From NCBI GenBank assembly GCA_016841875.1, contig JAENYG010000006.1, positions 124,001 through 188,000 of the forward strand: 64,000 nt of DNA, written 5' to 3'. Numbering within the stretch: position 1 is the first letter of the stretch; each line of letters opens with the position of its first letter. Source of the stretch: Syntrophomonas sp. (GTDB lineage: Bacteria > Bacillota > Syntrophomonadia > Syntrophomonadales > Syntrophomonadaceae). Positions 28,262 through 36,593 of this stretch are shown here, in pieces. Under the pieces are notes generated by a model. That model saw nothing but the letters and a program-made list of their open reading frames with translations. It searched no databases and had not been told where the DNA came from. The translations under genes were made by a program, and so were the position numbers.

Positions 28262-29038
28262 TTGGCAGCAAATGCTAGCAATCTTTACAGTCAGGTTAAT
28301 ATCAATTTATTTAAGGATGGCCGTTTTATAGAAGCAGATGCCCATCTGGTGCGGGAAGAAGAACTATGCGTATTTATTAATGAAACCTATATCTCCACCC
28401 TGGTCTGTTCTCCTGGAGCAGACCGTGAACTAGCATTAGGATTTCTAATCAGTGAAGCTGTTCTCCGCCAGGATAGTGATATTAAATCTATCGATTGCTC
28501 CCAGGGAAGAATTGATATAGTAACTTCCGAGCCCCTGTCGGGAAGTCAATCCGATCAATCATATCTTGAGTTCCGTCAAAAGAGCTCTACCACATTAGAA
28601 AACTTATTGCTCAACCGATCTGCTTCATCAACATTTCAATTCCAGGCTTCCCACCTGCTCAGTTTAATCTTTGAGTTGGACAACCGGGCTCAAACTTTTA
28701 AGATAACCGGTGGGGTACACAGTGCTGCCCTGGCTGACAGCAGGGAGCTTCTGATAAGATATGAGGATATCGGACGCCATAATGCAGTTGATAAAGCCTT
28801 TGGCTATGCTTTTATAAATCAAATATCCTTGTTTGATAAGTGCCTGGTTCTAAGCGGCAGGATATCCAATGAAATTCTGGCCAAAGCAGCACAAAATGGG
28901 ATACCTTTTATTCTTTCCCGTTCTGCCCCAACCTTGCAAGCAGTTCAATGGGCGGAGCAATTGGGAATAACCATGGTGGGATTTGCTCGGGGCAGCCGCT
29001 TCAATGTTTACACTCACCCTGAGCGCATAATTGTATAG
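28262..29038 (+). CDS. fdhD: FdhD, formate dehydrogenase sulfurtransferase / accessory protein
   Basis: 258 residues from TTG 28262, preferred because GGAGG stands eight bases before it; an ATG at 28220 lacks a site. FdhD hands sulfur from the IscS desulfurase to the Mo/W-bis-PGD cofactor. The family pattern is clear: LVREEELCVFINE, ADRELALGFLISEA, TGGVHSAALAD, YEDIGRHNAVDKA, LVLSGRISNEI and ILSRSAPT. The usual CxxC pair in the loop after about residue 105 is not seen; that stretch reads FRQKSSTTLENLLLNRSAS. It sits just upstream of the fdh operon leader, in the same direction. Confidence 0.9.
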   Translation: MAANASNLYSQVNINLFKDGRFIEADAHLVREEELCVFINETYISTLVCSPGADRELALGFLISEAVLRQDSDIKSIDCSQGRIDIVTSEPLSGSQSDQSYLEFRQKSSTTLENLLLNRSASSTFQFQASHLLSLIFELDNRAQTFKITGGVHSAALADSRELLIRYEDIGRHNAVDKAFGYAFINQISLFDKCLVLSGRISNEILAKAAQNGIPFILSRSAPTLQAVQWAEQLGITMVGFARGSRFNVYTHPERIIV

Positions 29039-29203
29039 CTTGAACATTCAGCTCGAGGGGATAATCTTCAAGCCTAAAGCCTTATCAGGGTAGAATCTAA
29101 GACTGCCATTGAATTAAATATTTTATAAAATTTATTGTAACTTTAGCAGGTAAATTACTACCTGGTGCAGAATGGTATATTTGAAAAGAATAATATTTTC
29201 TCC

Positions 29204-29305
29204 GAGCTTTAACATCTAAGGCCTGGCTATGGTGTTTAAGCCTGTGGGTAGATCTGGAAACGGTTCTGCCTCCCGTGTTTGGAAAGGAGTATAGGTTTTA
29301 GCTAC
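29204..29305 (+). promoter_or_regulatory. Moco/Tuco-type riboswitch (first of tandem)
   Basis: Contains the conserved pieces of the molybdenum/tungsten-cofactor riboswitch class: CTGGAAACGG, then GCCTCCC, then TTGGAAAGGAG, within about 100 bases bounded by weakly complementary ends (AGCT-type). The same block with the same spacing recurs at about 29508-29605. It is followed by a terminator at 29353. Identification is by motif from memory; no covariance model was run. Confidence 0.75.
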
Positions 29306-29352
29306 TGATATGTGATTAAAGCTATTTATTAGCTGTGTATTTTAGTTAAATG

Positions 29353-29382
29353 GACCTCCTGTTCAAGCAGGAGGTCTTTGTA
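29353..29382 (+). terminator. Expression-platform terminator of first riboswitch
   Basis: GACCTCCTG pairs with CAGGAGGTC around a short loop, followed by TTTG. The CCTCC arm could also pair with the AAAGGAG block of the aptamer, giving a switch. Confidence 0.7.
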
Positions 29383-29507
29383 GTTAAGACAGGGATATAT
29401 CTCCTAACAGCGTGAGCTGAATATACTGAAAGAGACTACCCTGATAATCAAGTATAATTGAATATTTTTTCAAAAGCTTTGCTCCAAAGCTACTTCACCT
29501 AAAACTT

Positions 29508-29605
29508 CGGTCATGGGGACTTAGCCGACACGGTTTAAAACCGGTACGGTAAATCTGGAAACGGGTTTGCCTCCCTTACTTGGAAAGGAGTCATGGGCCT
29601 GTGAA
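29508..29605 (+). promoter_or_regulatory. Moco/Tuco-type riboswitch (second of tandem)
   Basis: Repeats the conserved blocks of the first copy: TCTGGAAACGGG, TTGCCTCCC, TTGGAAAGGAGT, with different stem sequences, and a CGGTTTAAAACCG hairpin early in the element. The interval to the first aptamer is about 300 bases. A second terminator follows at 29745. Confidence 0.75.
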
Positions 29606-29744
29606 ATTAATTTACGTTACCTGGCTATATGCACAGGTCATGTTCGGTGTGGATTTGTTTATCCTGCACTGTAAATTGCTCATGGGCAAGGGGGAGCGTG
29701 CGTTTGAATATAACACTTGTTCATTATTTACCATGAACTAATGT

Positions 29745-29776
29745 AAACCTCCTCCTGTTCCGGCAGGAGGTTTTTA
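29745..29776 (+). terminator. Expression-platform terminator of second riboswitch
   Basis: AACCTCCT pairs with AGGAGGTT, then T5. It lies 36 bases before the fdhA start. Confidence 0.75.
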
Positions 29777-29811
29777 TATTATTGTGTGAAGGATCAAAAT
29801 GGAAGGAGTGA

Positions 29812-32502
29812 ATGTTGGTGGAAATGGTGAATCTATACATCAATGGGAAGGAGGTAGGAGCTCCAGCGGGGAGCACAATTCTGCAGGCTGCCGAACTAGC
29901 CGGGATACAAATACCACGTCTTTGTTATGACCCGGATTTAAGCGCTCTGGGCGCATGCCGCCTTTGCGTGGTAGAAGTAAAAGGTAATCGACTTTTACCG
30001 GCCTCGTGTGTTACGCCAGTAATGCCGGGTATGGAAGTCTTTACTGAATCCCCTGCAGTAATTGAAGCACGGCGAACCATTCTGGAACTTCTGGTTGCTA
30101 ACCATCCTCTGGATTGCATGACCTGCGATAAACTGGGCGATTGCAAACTGGCAGATTACTGCTACCAGTACGGCATCAAAGAAAGCCCATTTGTTGGAGA
30201 AAAACATGACTATCTGTGTGATGACAGCAACCCATTTATCATCAGAGACCTGAACAAATGCATCCTCTGCGGAGCTTGTGTCAGAGCCTGTGAAGAAATG
30301 ACCGGACAAGACAATCTTTCCTACCTCTACCGCGGTTTTGATAGGAAAGCTACCACGGCTGGCGATGTGCCATATGCCGAATCGGATTGTGTTTTTTGCG
30401 GCCAGTGTGTGGCTGTCTGTCCTACCGGCGCTTTGACCGAAAAAACTATGGCTGGTCAAGCCCGCCGCTGGGAAATAGATCGGGTAAGAACTACCTGTCC
30501 TTTCTGTGGAACCGGGTGTAATTTTGACCTGGCGCTCAAGGATGGAAAGGTAATTGGAGTACTTTCCAACCCGGAAAGTCCTGTAAATGGCCGCAGTCTA
30601 TGTGTTAAGGGCCGTTTTGGCTGGGATTATATCTATAATGAAAAACGTCTCACTACTCCATTGATCAAGAAAAATGGTCAGTTTGAACCAGCCAGTTGGG
30701 ATGAAGCTTACGACCTGATAGCAGCCCGTTTTAATGAGATCAAGAACGAATATGGCCCCGAAAGCTTTGCAGCCCTTAGTTCAGCTCGCTGCACCAATGA
30801 AGAAAATTATCTGGTACAAAAATTTACTCGCGCCTATATGGGAACCAATAACGTTGACCACTGTGCCCGCACGTGACATGCCCCCACCGTGGCCGGTCTG
30901 GCCACCACTTTTGGCAGCGGAGCAATGACTAATCCCATCAGCGATATATCTAATGAGGCAGAATTGATGCTGCTGGTTGGCACCAATACTACTGAAGCAC
31001 ATCCGGTTATTGGCTATAAAATGCGTCAGGCAGCTCGTAAGGGATGTAAAATGGTAGTATGTGACCCTCGCCGGATTGATTTAGTAGATGACGCTGATTA
31101 TTGGTTAAGACATAATCCAGGTACTGACATACCTCTATTAAATGGTATGATGCGTATCATAATTAAGGAAGGCCTGGAAGACAAGCAGTTTGTTGCTGAA
31201 CGCACTGAAAATTATGAAGCACTGAAAGAAACTGTGGAAGCCTATAATCCTGAATATGTATCTGAACTGACTGGCATTTCGGTAGAAGACCTCTATGCAG
31301 TAGCCCGTCTTTACGCTACCACTGATAAGGCTATGATATTCTATACTCTGGGAATTACCGAACATATCTGTGGTACTCGCAATGTTATGAGCATCGCCAA
31401 TCTAGCTATGCTTACCGGCCATGTTGGCAGGCCCGGTACCGGGGTGTGTCCGATACGCGGCCAGAACAATGTACAGGGAGCCTGTGACATGGGAGCCCTG
31501 CCCAACGTTTACCCAGCTTATCAGGCCGTCACCAATGACGAAATAAGGGCTAAATTCGAAAAAGCCTGGGGAGCTTCACTGCCTGGAAACCTGGGATTGA
31601 AGATTCCGGAAATGTTTGAAGAAGCATATGCTGGTAAACTAAAAGCTATGTACATATTGGGTGAAAATCCGGTGTTGACTGATCCCAATGCCAATCATAT
31701 CAAAGCTGCACTGGCAAAGCTTGATTTTCTAGTAGTACAGGAGCTATTTTTGACCGAAACCGCAGCATTCGCAGATGTCATACTCCCAGCAGCTAGTTTC
31801 GCTGAATGTGATGGTACTTTTACCAGTACTGAGCGGCGGGTACAGCGGGTACGTAAAGCCATTGAGCCATTACCCGGTCAGGCCAATTGGGAGACCATCT
31901 GCCAGATGGCAACTAGGTTAGGTTATCCTATGAGCTATGATCATCCCGGACAAATATGGGATGAAATGGCTTCCCTGTCACCATCGATGACTGGCATCAA
32001 TTATGATCGTATTGATAAAATTGGGCTTCATTGGCCTTGTCCCAGTACCGATCATCCAGGAACCCCATTTCTACATGCTGGCAAATTCACCCGGGGACTG
32101 GGTAATTTCCAACCCTCTGATCATATACCACCTGGAGAGATACCGGATGAAGAATATCCATTCCTCCTCTCAACCGGACGTATTCTTTATCACTATAATG
32201 TTACTACTCCTTATTCCAAGGGTATCAACAGCATGTGGGATCGTGAAAAAGCTGAAGTCAACCCGCTGGATGCAGAGAAACTCGGTCTGCAAACCGGCAG
32301 CCGGGCCAAGGTCACTTCTCGGCGCGGAGAGGTTATCAGTGAAATAAAAGTTACCGATCGAGTTATGCCGGGAATGATATGGATGTCATTCCATCATAGT
32401 GCTACACCTACTAATGAAATAACCAGCCATATCCTGGATCCTATTACCGGGACTGGTGAATACAAAGCATGTGCAGTGAAAATAGAAAAGGTCGAGGTGT
32501 AA
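29812..32502 (+). CDS. fdhA: Formate dehydrogenase catalytic subunit, selenocysteine-containing (first copy)
   Basis: 896 residues when TGA at 30874-30876 is read as selenocysteine (codon 355, CART-U-HAPTVAG). The start may be ATG 29812, TTG 29815 or GTG 29818; AAGGAG lies before them. The order of domains is [2Fe-2S] (CYDPDLSALGACRLC), NuoG-type cluster region (CMTCDKLGDC), two [4Fe-4S] clusters (CILCGACVRACE, CVFCGQCVAVCP), then the cofactor domain with CPFCGTGC and the Sec. It interconverts formate and CO2 and would pass electrons to the NuoE/F proteins encoded downstream. Not a pseudogene: frame, domain match and SECIS agree. Confidence 0.92.
30874..30915 (+). promoter_or_regulatory. SECIS element of the first fdhA
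   Basis: Right after the TGA a hairpin forms with GTGGCC/GGCCAC and apical loop GGTCT, the same loop as in the E. coli fdhF SECIS. It recruits SelB for selenocysteine insertion. Confidence 0.85.
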
Positions 32503-32505
32503 AAT

Positions 32506-33534
32506 ATGCGTAGAGTCCCGGTGGAGAATGCGGTGGGTTTGACCCTGGGTCATGATATTACTAGAATAGTACCCCAACGCGAAAAATACTGTGCTTTTTC
32601 CAGAGGCCATATTATAACTGCCGATGATATACCTCGTTTTTTAGAACTGGGTAAAAAGCATATTATGGTCTGGGAACCTGACGATAACCTTATCCATGAA
32701 GATGAAGGGGCCCTGCGGATTGCTAAAGCCGCAGCTGGAAACGGTGTTTATTTTACCCAGCCCAGTCAGGGACGGGTGAATCTAAAGGCGCAGTATGATG
32801 GAGTACTGAAAGTGCAAACTGAACGACTCAATTGGGTAAATAATATTGACAATATAATATTTGCCACCCTGCACAACAACAGCTCAGTATCCAAAGAGCA
32901 GGCCATAGCCGGTACTCGAGTAGTACCTGTAGCCATTGATTGCAATGTGCTGCAGGAGGTGGAAAGACTTTGCTCAGAACCTGCTGCGCTTGTTACCGTG
33001 AAGCCTTATCAACCATTGTGGGTAGCCGTTATAACTACCGGTTCTGAAGTAAATAATGGTTTGATCAAAGATGGTTTTGGCAGAGTAATTCGGCACAAAA
33101 TTATACCCTTCGGAGGGCGCTGGATGAGTCAGGTAACCGTACCAGATGATGCTGACCTAATAGCTCAAGAAATTCAGAACTTTATTGCCGAAGGAGCTCA
33201 GCTAATACTGGTCACTGGCGGTATGTCGGTGGATCCCGATGATGCTACTCCATCAGGAATCAGGCACTCCGGAGCTGAAGTTGTTTTTTACGGGGCACCG
33301 GTACTACCTGGATCACAATTTATGCTGGCCTACCAGGGGACGGTACCTATCTGTGGAATACCAGGAGGAGCTTTGTTCAGCCGCAGAACTACGCTGGATC
33401 TTCTTTTACCGCGTTTATTCTGTGGTGAGGTAGTTTCTCGCGCAGATATCGTCGCACTAGGGCACGGAGGACTCTGCGAGGAATGTAAGGTCTGTCATTA
33501 TCCGCTCTGTCCTTTCGGCAAATCCAGTATATAA
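32506..33534 (+). CDS. Molybdopterin-binding protein (MoaB/MoeA-like) of the fdh operon
   Basis: 342 residues starting three bases after fdhA. The first part (MRRVPVENAVGLTLGHDITR) is the type found in proteins beside Mo/W formate dehydrogenases. The second half carries a MoCF/MogA-like fold: VAVITTGSEVNNG, then LILVTGGMSVDPDDATP. The C-terminus is Cys-rich (CEECKVCHYPLCPFG), a possible Fe-S or zinc knuckle not found in MoeA. Probably handles or inserts the pterin cofactor. Confidence 0.8.
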   Translation: MRRVPVENAVGLTLGHDITRIVPQREKYCAFSRGHIITADDIPRFLELGKKHIMVWEPDDNLIHEDEGALRIAKAAAGNGVYFTQPSQGRVNLKAQYDGVLKVQTERLNWVNNIDNIIFATLHNNSSVSKEQAIAGTRVVPVAIDCNVLQEVERLCSEPAALVTVKPYQPLWVAVITTGSEVNNGLIKDGFGRVIRHKIIPFGGRWMSQVTVPDDADLIAQEIQNFIAEGAQLILVTGGMSVDPDDATPSGIRHSGAEVVFYGAPVLPGSQFMLAYQGTVPICGIPGGALFSRRTTLDLLLPRLFCGEVVSRADIVALGHGGLCEECKVCHYPLCPFGKSSI

Positions 33535-33548
33535 AGGCAGGGTTTATT

Positions 33549-34754
33549 ATGAAGAAAGACCTGAGCATTGAAGAAGCGCAACAGCTAATACTGGAGAATA
33601 TAGATCATCTTCCATCGGAAAGAGTATCCATAATGCAGGCCGCCGGACGCGTTCTGGCTGAAGAGCTGCTGGCTGATAAAAATCTGCCGTCTGCACCCCA
33701 ATCTGCAGTTGATGGGTTTGCTCTGGGTGATGATCAAGCCCCAATTAATACTATTTTTTCATTAAAAAATCATTATGATTTAACTCAAGGAATACTCAGC
33801 AGCGGTGAGGCTGTGAGAGTTGTTACAGGTGGTGAGCTGCAATCCGGAACCCTTTCAGTGATTATGCATGAAAATGTACTGGTTAAAGGTGACACCATAA
33901 GCATACTGGAAGAAATTAAGCCAGGTAACAACATCAAGCAGGCAGGAGAAGATTATCAGCAGGGCAATATACTGGCAAACCATAAAACGCTGCTTTCTTC
34001 AGGTCATATCGGACTACTGGCAGCTTATGGGCATAATGAAGTATTAATATACCAGCGCCCACGAGTTTCCCTTCTCGGCCTGGGGAAAAACGTAATTTCC
34101 TGTTCTCAAACTCCAAAGCGAGGCCAGACTAGAGACAGTAACAACCCTCTATTGGCTGCCCTCATTAACCAGGCGGGAGGCTCGGTAGCAGGATACAAAC
34201 TGGCTTCGGAACTTGAAGAACAAGATTTGATTTGCGGTCTGGATAGTTTAATATCTATGGCAGACTTGATAATAGTAACTGGAGGGACATATGCCGAAAC
34301 ACAGAGCGAGGCTCAAACACTGCTGGAATCTGCAGGTGCCAGTATAATTTACTGGGGTACAGATATTCAACCAGGAAGTCATAATGGCTTAGCACTGTAT
34401 CAATCAAAACCGGTATTTGCCCTGTCTGGAAACCCAGCTGCTTGTGCAGTCGGTTTCAACCTGTTTGTTGTACCTGCCCTGCGCTGCATGCAGGGTTTAT
34501 CCCCCCCACTTAGAAAGGTACAGGCCAGGTGTACCAACGGCTTTAATAAAACAGCCCGTTCACACCGTTTGGTAAGAGGTAAAGTCAGCTATAGCAGCCA
34601 GGGTTGGGAGGTTACCATACTGCCCGGTCAAAAACCCAGTATGCTCAAATCGCTAGTCAACTGTAATGCTCTTATCGACATGCCAGCAGGGCATCCACCG
34701 CTGGAGTCGGGCCAAGAGGTTACTGTGATTCTTTTGGAAACAATATGTGAATGA
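33549..34754 (+). CDS. moeA: MoeA, molybdopterin molybdenumtransferase
   Basis: 401 residues, MoeA-type: N-terminal IEEAQQLILENI, linker QSAVDGFAL, then the MoCF-binding core (LIIVTGGTYAETQS, ALSGNPAACAVGFNLFVVPALR) and a C-terminal beta domain. It inserts Mo or W into molybdopterin using MPT-AMP. Operon order (fdhA, MPT-binding protein, moeA) links it to the FDH's own cofactor supply. Variation from the usual GGxSxG wording at the metal-insertion site (VTGGTYAET) is noted. Confidence 0.88.
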   Translation: MKKDLSIEEAQQLILENIDHLPSERVSIMQAAGRVLAEELLADKNLPSAPQSAVDGFALGDDQAPINTIFSLKNHYDLTQGILSSGEAVRVVTGGELQSGTLSVIMHENVLVKGDTISILEEIKPGNNIKQAGEDYQQGNILANHKTLLSSGHIGLLAAYGHNEVLIYQRPRVSLLGLGKNVISCSQTPKRGQTRDSNNPLLAALINQAGGSVAGYKLASELEEQDLICGLDSLISMADLIIVTGGTYAETQSEAQTLLESAGASIIYWGTDIQPGSHNGLALYQSKPVFALSGNPAACAVGFNLFVVPALRCMQGLSPPLRKVQARCTNGFNKTARSHRLVRGKVSYSSQGWEVTILPGQKPSMLKSLVNCNALIDMPAGHPPLESGQEVTVILLETICE

Positions 34755-34779
34755 TTGAATATTCGGAGGTGAAACAATA

Positions 34780-35226
34780 ATGGCAGACTATAAAGAAATA
34801 GTCGGCGCTTATAAAGAAGTTCCCGGGGGGCTCATAGAAGCCTATCATGCTCTGCAGCGGGAATTTAACTATATACCTGAGGAAGCCGTTGAGGAAGCAG
34901 CACAGATATTCGATATTCCCAAAGCCAAAGCCTATGGGGTAGCCACTTTCTATTCTTATTTCAAGGTAGGTAAACGTGGTAAATATATCATTCGTATTTG
35001 TGAGAGTGCACCCTGCCACATAGCAGGTGCAGCCCAGGTAGTATCTGCCCTGGAAAAAGAACTGGGTATAAAAATGGGTGAAACCACAGCAGACGGCTTA
35101 TTTACTCTGGAATTTACTGAGTGCGTTGGCCAGTGTCAGGCTACTCCCGTTATTACTATTAACAGTAAACCTTATGAAGATCTAACTCCCGATAAAATAA
35201 ATGCCATACTGGCTGAATACAAGTGA
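34780..35226 (+). CDS. NuoE-like [2Fe-2S] subunit of formate dehydrogenase (first copy)
   Basis: 148 residues, a thioredoxin-like [2Fe-2S] protein of the 24 kDa family. The four cluster Cys occur as CESAPC and CVGQC. It would bridge the NuoF-like flavoprotein and the other Fe-S centres. GGAGG precedes the ATG. It has a close paralogue at 40555-41001 in the second cluster. Confidence 0.88.
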   Translation: MADYKEIVGAYKEVPGGLIEAYHALQREFNYIPEEAVEEAAQIFDIPKAKAYGVATFYSYFKVGKRGKYIIRICESAPCHIAGAAQVVSALEKELGIKMGETTADGLFTLEFTECVGQCQATPVITINSKPYEDLTPDKINAILAEYK

Positions 35227-35247
35227 AGCAGGAAAGGAGGGTAAATA

Positions 35248-36471
35248 ATGGCCGAGGAAATGCGCATTTTAATGCGTAATTATGGAAAAATAGATCCTTT
35301 GAATATTGACGATTATATTAATGCTGGCGGCTATAAAGGACTGGAAAAAGCACGCGCTATGAGCCAGAAGGACTTAATTGCAGAAGTACAAAAATCCGGG
35401 CTGCGCGGTCGCGGCGGCGCAGGATTTAATGCTGGCATGAAGTGGGGTTTCTCTTACAATACTCCGGCTGATCAAAAATATGTAGTCTGTAACGCCGATG
35501 AAGGAGAACCCGGCACTTATAAAGATAGGCTCATTATGGAGAATGATCCTCAGAGTGTTCTGGAAGGCATGGCTGTTTGTGGTTATGCTATTGGTTCCAA
35601 TAAAGGCTATATTTACTGCCGGGGTGAATACCCTTATGTAGTCGAAAAACTCAATACGGCCATAGAGCAGGCTAAAGCCAAAGGTGTCCTGGGAGATTTC
35701 GATATTGAAGTCCGCATGGGAGCCGGTGCCTATGTCTGTGGCGAGGAAAGCGCCCTTATCGAATCCATTGAAGGGCACCGGGGAGAACCCAGATTCAAGC
35801 CGCCTTTCCCACCGGTGACCGGTTTATGGGGTAAACCAACTATTGTTAACAATGTCGAAACCTTTGCCAATATACCATTGATATTAGAAAAGGGTGCTGA
35901 TTGGTTTGCGGGCATAGGAGCCAAGAGTTATCCGGGAACCAAATTGATGACTCTAACCGGAGATGTAGCTAACCGTACTTTTATCGAAGTACCTACGGAT
36001 ACTACCATTCGTCAAGTTATATTTGATTTTGGTGGCGGCATACCAGGCGGCAAAAAGTTTAAAGCAGTACAAATAGGCGGAACATCTGGTGGTTTTATTC
36101 CTGAAAGCCTGCTAGATACTGCTATTGACTTTGATTCCATGGGTGCTATTGGAGCAACCCTGGGATCTGGAGCGGTATTTGTCATGGATGAAAGCAGAGA
36201 TGTAGTAGACGTCATTAACCAGATCACCAAGTTCTTTGAACATGAATCCTGTGGAAAGTGTTCACCCTGTCGTGAAGGTACCAAAAGAATGCATGAGATG
36301 GTTAAGTATATTTACAGTGGACGGGGAACTGCCGCAGACCTGGATCTTCTGGAACGGTTGGGGACCGTAATGAGCAAAGCTTGTCTTTGCGGTCTGGGTC
36401 AGGCAGCTCCCAGCCCTGTATTAACTACTTTACAACATTTTAAGGCTGATTACACCGCCAAGTTTAATTAA
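35248..36471 (+). CDS. NuoF-like flavoprotein subunit of formate dehydrogenase (first copy)
   Basis: 407 residues, the NADH-binding NuoF type without an N-terminal thioredoxin-like domain and without a C-terminal ferredoxin. FMN/NADH features: GLRGRGGAGFNAGMKW, NADEGEPGTYKDR, YVCGEESALIESIEG. A [4Fe-4S] motif CGKCSPCREG is followed by CLCGLGQ. With NuoE and FdhA it would form a formate:NAD(+) or bifurcating complex. The last gene of the operon, followed by a strong terminator. Confidence 0.9.
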   Translation: MAEEMRILMRNYGKIDPLNIDDYINAGGYKGLEKARAMSQKDLIAEVQKSGLRGRGGAGFNAGMKWGFSYNTPADQKYVVCNADEGEPGTYKDRLIMENDPQSVLEGMAVCGYAIGSNKGYIYCRGEYPYVVEKLNTAIEQAKAKGVLGDFDIEVRMGAGAYVCGEESALIESIEGHRGEPRFKPPFPPVTGLWGKPTIVNNVETFANIPLILEKGADWFAGIGAKSYPGTKLMTLTGDVANRTFIEVPTDTTIRQVIFDFGGGIPGGKKFKAVQIGGTSGGFIPESLLDTAIDFDSMGAIGATLGSGAVFVMDESRDVVDVINQITKFFEHESCGKCSPCREGTKRMHEMVKYIYSGRGTAADLDLLERLGTVMSKACLCGLGQAAPSPVLTTLQHFKADYTAKFN

Positions 36472-36480
36472 GCCCACAAA

Positions 36481-36514
36481 AATAAGTTCGGTACCAGGTA
36501 CCGAACTTATTTTC
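36481..36514. terminator. Bidirectional terminator between the convergent fdh operons
   Basis: A perfect 14-bp stem (AATAAGTTCGGTAC and its complement) around CAG, with T-rich sequence beyond on the plus side and A-rich sequence preceding it. Serves the plus operon and possibly the minus operon ending at 36594. Confidence 0.8.
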
Positions 36515-36593
36515 TGTTTTTATTTACAATCCCAATCTTTTTCTTCTGACTCCAGTATAAATGTATTATAACAAGGTAGTCAAAAGTTATTTA

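Noticed and set aside
30874-30876. In-frame stop splitting the first fdhA
   Set aside because: Domain continuity, conserved position at the catalytic residue and a SECIS-like hairpin show it is selenocysteine, not a nonsense mutation. The same holds for 38229-38231.
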